64,000 nucleotides of DNA from Paenibacillus agricola (GTDB taxonomy: Bacteria > Bacillota > Bacilli > Paenibacillales > NBRC-103111), in contig NZ_JAAOIW010000006.1 in assembly GCF_011440305.1 (NCBI RefSeq), positions 1 through 64,000 of the forward strand, written 5' to 3'. Shown here piece after piece: positions 1-7,897 of the stretch. Position 1 is the stretch's first letter. Each line of letters starts with the position of its first letter. Below the pieces are notes generated by a model that did no database searches, was not told the DNA's origin, and saw only the letters and a program-made list of their open reading frames with translations. Position numbers and translations under genes: made by a program.

Positions 1-1
1 A

Positions 2-118
2 CTACAGTGGTCTAAACGTTTGCAGGAGACTACAAAACGCCGACGGTTTAGAAGAAATCCTACGAAATATCTGAAAGATATAGAAAACAAGTTTTGTACG
101 TTAATTGGTCAGGCGTAG
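2..118 (+). CDS. 3' end of an unidentified gene (partial)
   Basis: An open frame enters the window at base 2 and stops at TAG 116-118, giving 38 C-terminal residues. The stretch is strongly basic near its start (a KRRRFRR run) and ends in IGQA. I do not recognise the family. It reads toward the Tn7-like genes and is followed by an A/T-rich gap holding a 16-bp palindrome. It could be the last cargo gene or transposition gene of a neighbouring element, or the chromosomal gene next to the insertion; the window does not decide this. Confidence 0.4.
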   Translation, partial: LQWSKRLQETTKRRRFRRNPTKYLKDIENKFCTLIGQA

Positions 119-135
119 TTTTTTTTTGCTTAAAA

Positions 136-151
136 TATTGTTTAAACAATA
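136..151. promoter_or_regulatory. 16-bp perfect palindrome upstream of the TnsB-barrel protein gene
   Basis: TATTGTTTAAACAATA is a perfect palindrome lying 75 bases before the ATG at 227, in A/T-rich DNA. It is a plausible operator or part of a weak terminator for the partial gene ending at 118. There is no long G/C stem, so a binding site is the better guess. Confidence 0.35.
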
Positions 152-226
152 ATATTGATAACAAATGTATAAATATATTAAAATTCGGATATAAAAGAAA
201 AAGATAGTTGAAAGAGGAGGTGCAAC

Positions 227-565
227 ATGTCGCAGAAAACTAGCATTTTTATTAATGAGTTTGCAAAGGTTACTTGTAGAGGTATTTTTTTTCGTGGTTG
301 CTATTACTCGTGTGCAAAGGCAATTCGTGAGAAATGGTTCGAGCTAGCTAGGAACTATGGGGGTTGGACAATTCAGGTGGAATTTAATCCGGAGAATTTA
401 CAATCCATTTTTTTGAGATTAGAAGAGTTTGATGAGTTTGAGCAGTGCAATATCATTATTAAGCAAAAACAATGTCAAACAAAACTGGATAAGTACTTTC
501 AAGCTATTCTGAAGCTTAAAAGAGAAAAAGTTAAGGCTCAAAATCAGTTTAGAAATGTAGATTAG
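227..565 (+). CDS. Stand-alone TnsB C-terminal beta-barrel-like protein
   Basis: This 112-residue protein has its own strong ribosome binding site (AGAGGAGGTG, 213-222) before ATG 227. Residues about 14-76 align by eye with the Mu-transposase C-terminal beta-barrel of the full TnsB encoded at 2293-4449. Shared landmarks are GI-[FY]-F, YY-x-C, E-x-x-WF, a hydrophobic I-x-F strand and F-x-[KQ]-C. The DDE catalytic core and N-terminal DNA-binding domains are absent, and the C-terminus is Lys/Gln-rich. Either it is the surviving 3' end of a second tnsB that acquired a start site, or a small accessory protein that competes with or modulates TnsB. The good ribosome binding site favours expression. 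The domain assignment is by eye only. Confidence 0.6.
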   Translation: MSQKTSIFINEFAKVTCRGIFFRGCYYSCAKAIREKWFELARNYGGWTIQVEFNPENLQSIFLRLEEFDEFEQCNIIIKQKQCQTKLDKYFQAILKLKREKVKAQNQFRNVD

Positions 566-577
566 TGAATTACCCGG

Positions 578-727
578 ATGAATCAATACATTAATCGTTT
601 AATTACCATCATAGTTCAGATTAAAAGGGGGGAGCTGGCTTTAAAGAGTTTGTCGAAGAGGTTGAAGCTTTTGGGGGTTTGTCGGGCAAATATTGAAAGA
701 CAGAACAAAACTACTTTTACCGATTAA
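578..727 (+). CDS. Possible small basic ORF
   Basis: A 49-codon frame starts 12 bases after the TnsB-barrel gene and is rich in Lys/Arg and Leu. No good ribosome binding site precedes ATG 578, and no family is recognised. It may be a decayed remnant continuing the transposase fragment upstream, or chance. From 728 to 868 nothing else was seen. Confidence 0.2.
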   Translation: MNQYINRLITIIVQIKRGELALKSLSKRLKLLGVCRANIERQNKTTFTD

Positions 728-868
728 TTCTCACAGAGACTTGAAGTTTGGGTGAGAAATAAAAGTTTAATAGAAAAAAGATTACAAAGACCAGTTTGGA
801 ACTTTACAGTTCTTCCCCACAGATAAACAGAACTCTTGAATAATAAGTTTAATATAAATTTTATATCC

Positions 869-1270
869 TTATATACCTGGTAGCTGATTTTTATTCAAAT
901 GTAATTCCTTTAGTCCCTTTGCAAGTGGGATTAGAAGTTCTTTAAGTAATGATTTGTCATCTTCTGTGAGGCTATAGTCACCAACTTTCAAATTTTCCGA
1001 GCACCGTAACAAAGTTAACAGATCGAGATCAATTGGTTCTTGCTTTGTCTTAGACTCAAAAACAATTTGTTTATTAGATAACCCAAGTAAGTAATCGGTT
1101 GTTACTTGGAATGTTTGGGCTAGTTTATAAATGTCCTGTTTATCTGGTTGAGTATAGTTTCTTTCCCAATTCGATACCACTTGTGTAGATACACCAATAA
1201 GTTTGCCAAGTTCTGTTTGATTCCATTTGTGTTCTTTCCTCAAATGTTTAATTCTATCCGATAGGCTCAT
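869..1270 (-). CDS. XRE-family transcriptional regulator of the tns genes
   Basis: A 133-residue protein with a lambda-repressor-type HTH at residues about 4-58 (SDRIKHLRKE, then QTELGKLIGV, VVSNWERN, TTDYLLGL), a Cro/CI-like fold common in Firmicute elements. The C-terminal half is helical and unassigned. It is divergently transcribed from tnsA across about 200 bases that hold two matched inverted repeats. It is therefore inferred to repress the transposition operon and probably itself. Gene position beside tnsA is typical of regulators carried by Tn7-like elements rather than of host regulators. Confidence 0.8.
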   Translation of the reverse strand: MSLSDRIKHLRKEHKWNQTELGKLIGVSTQVVSNWERNYTQPDKQDIYKLAQTFQVTTDYLLGLSNKQIVFESKTKQEPIDLDLLTLLRCSENLKVGDYSLTEDDKSLLKELLIPLAKGLKELHLNKNQLPGI

Positions 1271-1331
1271 TAGATTTTTCTCACATCCTTGTTAGTTAAT
1301 TAGTTAGTTGATATATAGATATTAACATAAA

Positions 1332-1422
1332 TAACGGTATTCGTTAATGTATGTATATCAAATAAATATATTGACAAAATATTAACGGAAATATTAAAAT
1401 AATATTAACGGAAACCGTTAAT
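1332..1422 (+). promoter_or_regulatory. tnsA promoter with two XRE operators
   Basis: A perfect inverted repeat ATTAACGG-AAA-CCGTTAAT lies at 1404-1422. A second copy of its core, TAACG-N5-CGTTA, is at 1332-1346, and an isolated half-site ATTAACGG is at 1381-1388. A -35 TTGACA (1371-1376) and -10 TAAAAT (1395-1400) with an 18-base spacer fit between them. The half-site sits in the spacer and the perfect repeat covers the expected start point, so bound repressor would block transcription. Linking these sites to the adjacent XRE protein is inference. Confidence 0.65.
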
Positions 1423-1466
1423 TGACGGCAAGAAGGATTAAAATAATTGTGGGAGAGGTTAGATCT

Positions 1467-2321
1467 ATGGCAAAAAGAAATCGTACTACTACTGCAAAAG
1501 TAATTGAAAGGAGGATTAAGGAAGGACGGGGCCAAGGTCATTTTAATTTGTACAAGCCATGGCTTACCATTCACGATGTTCCATCACACGGCATTGTCAC
1601 TAGAACATTGGGATGGAAAAGCGGGAGGTTACACCATTTTTTTTCAGAGCATTTTGAACTAGCGCATTTTTTTCAGATGGAATGGTCAATGAGTATCACT
1701 GATCTTAGAGAGCAATATCCGTTGCTTCCCTTAGAAAAGACTTTATTTATAGCAGAGAAGCTGGGCATAAAGCACCCTACAGATCCAAGAACACATCACC
1801 CTATCGTCATGACAACAGACCAACTTTTGACGGTTAGAGCAGGGGAAGAGACCGTTTATGAAGCACATTCTATAAAACCAGAATCAAAGCTAAAAAAACG
1901 TGTTCTTGAAAAACTGGAGATTGAACGTTTGTTCTTTAAAGATGCCAGAGTTAAGTGGAGGTTGATAACAGAGAAGCAAATTAATTATGATTTTGTCAAA
2001 AACGTTAATTGGCTGCACTCTTCAAAATTGTTGGACGACTTGCCCCATATTTCATTATCTTTGATTGATAATATCGAGTCCATTTTATTTCATGCTTTAA
2101 AAAATCAATCTATGCCATTTGCTAAAATCACATTACAGCAAGATCGCAAATTAGATCTTCCTCCTGGGACTTGTATCTCAATCGCAAAGTATCTTATCGC
2201 CAATCGAATCTGGAAGATAGATATGACAAAATTACTAGAGCCCACATTACAGCCAATAGTCGTTGAGCGAGGCAGTAAAGGAGGGATTCTAAGTGAGAGT
2301 TTATCTGAACAATATTTTTGA
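1467..2321 (+). CDS. tnsA: TnsA, 5'-strand-cleaving transposase subunit
   Basis: TnsA cuts the 5' ends of Tn7-type elements together with TnsB, giving cut-and-paste excision. The 284-residue protein opens like Tn7 TnsA and keeps RRIKEGRGQG, the E of FELAHFF (residue 64), REQYPLLPLEKT, GIKHP, TTDQLLT (D118) and SIKPES (K137). In Tn7 TnsA the QxK pair is Q130/K132; here the first position is Ser (S135), a change worth noting. The start is ATG 1467, preceded by GGGAGAGG at 1451-1458; a TTG 45 bases upstream overlaps the operator and is less likely. The gene overlaps tnsB by 29 bases. Confidence 0.93.
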   Translation: MAKRNRTTTAKVIERRIKEGRGQGHFNLYKPWLTIHDVPSHGIVTRTLGWKSGRLHHFFSEHFELAHFFQMEWSMSITDLREQYPLLPLEKTLFIAEKLGIKHPTDPRTHHPIVMTTDQLLTVRAGEETVYEAHSIKPESKLKKRVLEKLEIERLFFKDARVKWRLITEKQINYDFVKNVNWLHSSKLLDDLPHISLSLIDNIESILFHALKNQSMPFAKITLQQDRKLDLPPGTCISIAKYLIANRIWKIDMTKLLEPTLQPIVVERGSKGGILSESLSEQYF

Positions 2322-4449
2322 AAAACGAGATGAAGCTGCTGAGTTAGTTGGATGCGACAGAGTTTTATGGATGCATCGAGAAACCGATATTGTAATTACT
2401 ATTTCGGTAGTAGAGAAAAGTCCTTTACCAATTTTTCGAAGCCTTAGCGAACTTGAGGGAGAATTGGAAAGTGGACTTTGTAGAAAGCTTGATTACGATC
2501 CTTATCAGAAATTTATGGTTTCAGATGAAGTTCTTACAGCAAAAGAGATCTGGGTTCGTGACCAAGCATGGGACTGTATCAAGGATATTGTAGAGTTGGA
2601 ACCGCGAATTTATAATCCGAAAGAAAGGTACGAGCTTATTAAGGAAGCCGTGAAAGAAAAGGGCAAAGGCAAGAAATTCTTCTATAAATACCTGAGGTAT
2701 TATTGGACAGGTGGAAAGTCGGAAAATGCTTTACTTCCGCGCTTTCGAAAATGCGGAGCTAAAGGAAAGAGGAAAAATCCTACAAGTAAGATGGGTAGGC
2801 CGAGGAAAACAAGAGACGAGAATGAAGAATATTCAGGTGTGATAGTGACGGAAGGGATTAGAAAAATCTTTGATGCTTCTATAACCAAGTTTTACAATAA
2901 TCGAAGGAGAAATTCGGTAAAATTTGCATACATCAGAATGCTTGGTGAGTCTTTCAACATAGAAATTCGTGAAGAAGCTGGTGTGGAAATTCCCATAATC
3001 CCACCAGATCACTTGCTACCCAGTTTAGCTCAATTTCGCTATCACCTAAGAACCAAGGGGAATCGAAAGAAGACGTTAATCAAACGTGAGGGTGAAGTGA
3101 ACTTCGATAGAGATTTAAGACCTCTTCTAGGTTCTGAAACACGTCGTGCTACTGGTCCGGGTCAAATATTTCAAACTGATTCGACGATCGCTGATGTTTA
3201 TCTAAGAAGTGAGGATGATCCAAATGACATCATAGGGAGACCGGTTGTTTACATGGTGTCCGATGTCTTCTCGCACATAGTTCCGGGCTTCTATATTGGA
3301 CTTGAAGGACCTTCGTGGCAAGGAAATGCAATGGCAATTGAAAATACTGCTGCCAATAAAGTTAGTTTTTGCGCTGAGTACGGTATTACTATCGAAGAAA
3401 ATGAATGGCCATGTCATCATATGCCACAAATTTTCTTTGCGGACCGTGGAGAAATGGAAAGCAAGCAGGCTGACTCACTTGGGAAATCCCTTGGGATCAA
3501 AATAAAAAATGCTCCTCCGTATCGTGCAGATCTAAAAGGTATTATTGAGCAAAAGTTTCGCACTTTGAATTTGACTCTTCAACCTTGGATGCCTGGGGCA
3601 GTAAAGAAGGAGTATCAAAAACGGGGTGGACCGGATTATGTGCTTGATGCCAAATTAACGCTTAGGGATTTTACTCGCATGTTCATACAAATGGTCATTT
3701 ATCATAACAATTATCATTATATGGAACATTACCCTTTGGACAAAGCTTTAGCTATTGATCAAGTGCGTCCGATACCTAGAGATATTTGGGAATGGGGAGT
3801 CGCACACGACCATTTTTTAAAGGAAGTTCCAATCGATATTGTTCGTCTAAATGTGTTGCCTGAGGAGAAAGCCAAAGCTAGTCGGCAAGGGATTTATTTT
3901 AAACGTATGTATTACGGTTGTGAGGAACTCACAGAACAAGGGTGGTTTATTAAAGGTAAATCAATTGAAACGATGATAGCTTTCGATAGAAGATGTATGG
4001 ACCATGTATATGTTAAGACGGATAAAGGAAGGGGATTCATTAAATGCCCCCTACTTGAAAAGTCTTCACGTTACCGCGGATTAAGCTTGGAGGAAATCAA
4101 AGAAATCCAACACCAAGAGGATATTAGACACGGTCTTTACATGTCAACAGAACGCCAAGCGGAAGTCACTTTACATGCCAAATTGTCAGCAATTGAGCAA
4201 ACAGCAGTGGTCCGCACCGAACAAGATGTAGATCATTCGATACCTAAAACTCAACAAAAAGCTAATATTAGGGCAAACAGGAAAACCGTTCGTGATAAGC
4301 TCCGGAAAGACCAGTATTTCGAACTCGGAGAAAAACAAGCATCCGATGAACAACCCATTGTAGATATGAATGGAGAACAAACTGGTAGCAGGTCGAGGAC
4401 CCAATCGAAATTGTCTTTTTTAGCGAATATTAACAAGGAGGCCAACTAG
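2293..4449 (+). CDS. tnsB: TnsB, DDE transposase
   Basis: TnsB binds the element ends and makes the 3' cuts and joining. The 718-residue protein has N-terminal helical DNA-binding regions and an RNase H-like core with the DDE triad visible as D296 (FQTDSTI), D384 (FFADRGE) and E419 (DLKGIIEQ). A Mu-type beta-barrel follows around residues 525-600, then a charged tail that in Tn7 contacts TnsC. It starts with GTG 2293 inside tnsA, so the two are probably translationally coupled. The barrel is the part resembled by the small protein at 227-565. Confidence 0.95.
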   Translation: MRVYLNNIFEKRDEAAELVGCDRVLWMHRETDIVITISVVEKSPLPIFRSLSELEGELESGLCRKLDYDPYQKFMVSDEVLTAKEIWVRDQAWDCIKDIVELEPRIYNPKERYELIKEAVKEKGKGKKFFYKYLRYYWTGGKSENALLPRFRKCGAKGKRKNPTSKMGRPRKTRDENEEYSGVIVTEGIRKIFDASITKFYNNRRRNSVKFAYIRMLGESFNIEIREEAGVEIPIIPPDHLLPSLAQFRYHLRTKGNRKKTLIKREGEVNFDRDLRPLLGSETRRATGPGQIFQTDSTIADVYLRSEDDPNDIIGRPVVYMVSDVFSHIVPGFYIGLEGPSWQGNAMAIENTAANKVSFCAEYGITIEENEWPCHHMPQIFFADRGEMESKQADSLGKSLGIKIKNAPPYRADLKGIIEQKFRTLNLTLQPWMPGAVKKEYQKRGGPDYVLDAKLTLRDFTRMFIQMVIYHNNYHYMEHYPLDKALAIDQVRPIPRDIWEWGVAHDHFLKEVPIDIVRLNVLPEEKAKASRQGIYFKRMYYGCEELTEQGWFIKGKSIETMIAFDRRCMDHVYVKTDKGRGFIKCPLLEKSSRYRGLSLEEIKEIQHQEDIRHGLYMSTERQAEVTLHAKLSAIEQTAVVRTEQDVDHSIPKTQQKANIRANRKTVRDKLRKDQYFELGEKQASDEQPIVDMNGEQTGSRSRTQSKLSFLANINKEAN

Positions 4450-4450
4450 T

Positions 4451-6163
4451 ATGTCAAGAGCGAATGTTAAATCACAGTTTATGTTTAGCCCCTCTTTAAG
4501 GGGCAGCCACGTTAAAGCTATGTATATCCAACAAGAAATAGAAGGGTATAAAGGGAATCCATTCATTGAGGCGTTGCCACCTATATTTGAGGAAGAGTAC
4601 GTGGCTAAGGCTATTGCCAAAAGACCCGCTCATACGGATGAGCAAAGAAAGCTTGGGAAGCAGACGCGTCTACATTTGGTTCAACAGATCAGTGATTATG
4701 TTGAAGTTCTTCCCATTCACCTAACACTTGAACAGCGGCTGTCCCGTCTGATTCGTCATGGATACAAAGCGAGGAATCCATTTACTACGGAATACGTAAG
4801 GCAATTCAATGTTGGGTTTCAAGAACTGTTGAATGGTGGAGTAGACGAAGAAGGAAGAAATATGGCTGGAGTTAGATCAACTGCTGCTAGTTTTGCAGTA
4901 CTTGGAGTTAGTGGTCAAGGAAAAACTACCTCAATAGAGAGTACATTACTGTTATACCCACAAGTTGTTGAACATACGAGTTATAATGGTAACCCATTTA
5001 CTCTTAAACAATTAGTGTGGTTAAAGCTAAATTGTCCTTTCGATGGTTCTCTGAAAGGATTGTGTATCAACTTCTTCCAAGCAGTAGATGCCCAGCTTGG
5101 AACAAATTACTTTCAAAAATTTGTCTCTAGAGGGGTAACCGTTGATATATTAATTCCCAATATGGCCCAGATTGCTACTTTACATGGTTTGGGTGTGTTG
5201 GTAATCGATGAAATCCAAAACTTAAGTACTATGAAAAGTGGCGGTGCAGAAAAAATGCTGAACTATTTTACACAGCTAATTAATACTATCGGGGTTCCGG
5301 TAATAACTGTCGGCACATATAAGGCAGTCAAGTTGCTCTCCGGTTCCTTTAGTCAAGCCAGAAGAAGCACTGGTCAAGGTGATTTAATTATTGACCGTTT
5401 GACTCAGGGTGAGGAATGGAATTATTTCATTGAGGGTCTCTGGCGCTACCAATGGACATCGGAGAAATGTCCATTAACTGCAGCTTTAAAGGATAGCATG
5501 TACGTATTAACACAAGGTATTGTCGACATCGCAGTTAAACTCTATATGCTTGCACAGTGGGAGGCAATTGACGGAAGCAATAAAATTACATCTTCTTTGT
5601 TAAAGGAAACGGCTACACGCCATATGCGGCTTGTACAGCCCATTCTGAAACTTCTGAAAGGCAATAATCCTGAAACCTTATCTTTGGTGGATGATCTATA
5701 TCCTCAATGGAACGTAATGGACGACTTTTTGCGTAATTCGTCGGAGAAAACTACTATGTATGGTCATATAAGAAATCAAACTCATAGGACTGAAAAAGTA
5801 GAACTCGATCAAGATAAGTTGATTGAGCTTGTAAAAACAGCGTTAGATTTTGGTGCAGATTCGGATAAGGCGGAAAAAATAGCAGAGTATGTTATTCAAC
5901 AGAATGAAACAGAACGGGATATAGTAGCCTTACGAAAAGAGGTCGTCAACCTTCTCCAGCAGAATTCGAACGATAAACCTAAAGAGGCAAAAAAACGGCC
6001 ATCTTTACCCTCGAGGAGAAATAAGGATGAGTTTATGGATCCAGATGATCTCAGGCAGGCTTTAAAGGTAACTTCTGAAAAAGAAGATATTTATAGCAAG
6101 CTTGCTGATGCTGGTAACGTTCCGACTGACCAGGAACTTGAGAAGCTAATTTTCACTTCATAA
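4451..6163 (+). CDS. tnsC: TnsC, AAA+ transposition regulator
   Basis: TnsC is the ATPase that links target-site proteins to the TnsAB transposase and imposes target immunity. Walker A is GVSGQGKT (residues 152-159), Walker B is VLVIDEIQ (about 249-256), and a sensor-like region GVPVITVGTY follows. At 570 residues it matches Tn7 TnsC. ATG 4451 follows the tnsB stop by one base and has AAGGAGG at 4436-4442. The C-terminal 120 residues are charged and probably carry the TnsA/TnsB-binding region, by analogy with Tn7. Confidence 0.93.
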   Translation: MSRANVKSQFMFSPSLRGSHVKAMYIQQEIEGYKGNPFIEALPPIFEEEYVAKAIAKRPAHTDEQRKLGKQTRLHLVQQISDYVEVLPIHLTLEQRLSRLIRHGYKARNPFTTEYVRQFNVGFQELLNGGVDEEGRNMAGVRSTAASFAVLGVSGQGKTTSIESTLLLYPQVVEHTSYNGNPFTLKQLVWLKLNCPFDGSLKGLCINFFQAVDAQLGTNYFQKFVSRGVTVDILIPNMAQIATLHGLGVLVIDEIQNLSTMKSGGAEKMLNYFTQLINTIGVPVITVGTYKAVKLLSGSFSQARRSTGQGDLIIDRLTQGEEWNYFIEGLWRYQWTSEKCPLTAALKDSMYVLTQGIVDIAVKLYMLAQWEAIDGSNKITSSLLKETATRHMRLVQPILKLLKGNNPETLSLVDDLYPQWNVMDDFLRNSSEKTTMYGHIRNQTHRTEKVELDQDKLIELVKTALDFGADSDKAEKIAEYVIQQNETERDIVALRKEVVNLLQQNSNDKPKEAKKRPSLPSRRNKDEFMDPDDLRQALKVTSEKEDIYSKLADAGNVPTDQELEKLIFTS

Positions 6164-6190
6164 TTATTCATAATTATGTATTAAAAGAAA

Positions 6191-6238
6191 AACCTAGCAA
6201 TTCAATCTAAACGAATGGAGTGATTCTATTGCTAGGTT
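6191..6238 (+). promoter_or_regulatory. mRNA hairpin sequestering the tnsD1 start codon
   Basis: AACCTAGCAAT (6191-6201) is exactly complementary to ATTGCTAGGTT (6228-6238). The TTG start codon of the first tnsD (6229-6231) lies inside the 3' arm, and its GGAG (6217-6220) lies in the 26-base loop. The stem is too far open and lacks a U-tract, so it is not a terminator. Folding would hide the start while exposing the ribosome binding site, suggesting low or conditional translation of the target selector. Function is inference. Confidence 0.5.
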
Positions 6239-7857
6239 CTTTTCCCTCTTTGTATCCTGATGAGATTCTATATAGTGGAATAGCAAGGTACCATCAACGA
6301 ACTGCTGGTAAGAGCTTTAAAGATACAGTGCAGGATTTGTTTGATGGAACCTTGGTTTGTGCGACCGTAGATTTACCAAGTCATTTGGGGAAGCTTTCGG
6401 ATAAACTTGCTGGAGGACTTGATACCGAAACACTTATTAATCATCATACGTTGTTACCCTATTACCGACCGTTTTTGAAACAGGAACGTTATTCCCTTGC
6501 TCGATCTATAATGGAGGTTGGCGCGTGTTGGGGTGAAGTCCATGCGGTAATAGGCCTCTTGGCATCAGGTGTTAAAAATCCGTCATATTTAAAATTTTGT
6601 TCTGAATGTTATCAAGAGGACGATCGAATTTACGGAGAACCTTATTGGCATCGAGTTCATCAGCTTCCAGGTTTACTTGTGTGTCCACACCATCATGTCT
6701 TTCTCACTGCTAGTAATGTAAGATTTAATACCAATGACCAAAAACAGGAGTTTACCGTGTTGTCGTCTATTCCTGATCACAATACAACCAATTTAAATTT
6801 CGGTTCATGGGATAAGCAGCATCTGCTCTACATTGCACAACAATCATTGGAGTTGCTTTGTAGCTATATTATGCCAATAGATCCTGAGTTAATAAGGCAG
6901 AAGTACTTAAACAGGCTGGGATGCTTGGGTTGTACATCTGAAACAAACAGGTTTCGAATGAAACATATCATCCTAAGCTATAAGGCAACATTCTCGGATA
7001 ATCTACTAGCAATGACGGGAGAGATGTTCGATGTTAATACCAAAGATACGTGGTTACATCGACTATTAAGGAAGCCAGAAGAATGCTGTCATCCTCTTAG
7101 GCATTTATCTGTACTTTGTTTTTTAAAAGAAGATGTGAGCCTGTTAACGAATTCTGCACCTATAAGCCCAATCAAACAGGAGAATATGATTCGAGAGTTG
7201 AATAGCCTACAACATTCTAATGAAGAATTGGCACTCCGCCGTAACCGTATGCTTCTAACCATGTCCTCTTGCGACGGATGCAGTAAAAAAGAGATTAGAA
7301 TGCGAAATCAGAAGGACTTTACGTGGTTATATCGCCATGACCTTGCTTGGCTAATGGAGGTACTACCAAGATCTATTAAGACACATAAGCAGGTATACCG
7401 TATTAATTGGAAGGATAGAGACACCGAATTAGTTCTATTAGTCACAGAAGCAATAGCGGATGTTTTGAATGCAGATATACCAGTTCGAATCAGCAGCGCG
7501 GCTGTAGGGAGACATATAAATCGGAGGAATATTATCGACAAACATTTAAGCAAGCTGCCGCGGACACAAGCAATGCTGAAATCACACATAGAAACAACTC
7601 AGCATTTTCAGATTAGGCGACTTGAATGGGCTTTTAGAAGGTTGCTTGAGGAGGAAGATCGAGTACTAGGTTGGCGGTTATTAAAGAAAGCAGGGATACC
7701 TGACCAGGTTTCTAATACGGTATTGCTTAAAATACAGGAGCTTTTGAGTGGACACGATGATTTGTTCATTGGAAAGATGAATATGAAAGGCAATTATCAT
7801 GCAGGGAGTGAGTTAAGTAAAGACACAGCTATCATTCTTCCCAGTAACGTATCCTAA
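6229..7857 (+). CDS. tnsD: TnsD/TniQ-family target-site selector 1
   Basis: TnsD proteins recognise a specific attachment site and recruit TnsC. This 542-residue protein has the TniQ N-terminus (FPSLYPDEILYSGIARYH), a CxxC...CxxH zinc site (C124, C127, C152, H155) and the conserved TnsD C-terminal region (FTWLYRHDLAWLMEVLP, INWKDRD, FQIRRLEWAFRRLL, GWRLLKKAGI). TTG 6229 is taken as start because GGAGTG sits 6-11 bases before it; a GTG at 6220 overlaps that site. It is full-length like TnsD rather than the short TniQ of CRISPR-associated transposons. The attachment site it reads is not identifiable here. Confidence 0.88.
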   Translation: MLGSFPSLYPDEILYSGIARYHQRTAGKSFKDTVQDLFDGTLVCATVDLPSHLGKLSDKLAGGLDTETLINHHTLLPYYRPFLKQERYSLARSIMEVGACWGEVHAVIGLLASGVKNPSYLKFCSECYQEDDRIYGEPYWHRVHQLPGLLVCPHHHVFLTASNVRFNTNDQKQEFTVLSSIPDHNTTNLNFGSWDKQHLLYIAQQSLELLCSYIMPIDPELIRQKYLNRLGCLGCTSETNRFRMKHIILSYKATFSDNLLAMTGEMFDVNTKDTWLHRLLRKPEECCHPLRHLSVLCFLKEDVSLLTNSAPISPIKQENMIRELNSLQHSNEELALRRNRMLLTMSSCDGCSKKEIRMRNQKDFTWLYRHDLAWLMEVLPRSIKTHKQVYRINWKDRDTELVLLVTEAIADVLNADIPVRISSAAVGRHINRRNIIDKHLSKLPRTQAMLKSHIETTQHFQIRRLEWAFRRLLEEEDRVLGWRLLKKAGIPDQVSNTVLLKIQELLSGHDDLFIGKMNMKGNYHAGSELSKDTAIILPSNVS

Positions 7858-7897
7858 TGAAGACTTTAGAAGTGTTATTTATCGGTATCATTTTAGA

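Noticed and set aside
6191-6238. The inverted repeat before tnsD as a terminator of tnsC
   Set aside because: The loop is 26 bases, there is no U tract directly after the stem, and the stem includes the next start codon.
7850-7862. A prfB-like +1 recoding site at the tnsD1 stop
   Set aside because: Shifting at the stop itself would lose the conserved YP of the second protein's opening, and no Shine-Dalgarno-like stimulator is placed before it; a shift elsewhere in the overlap is not excluded.
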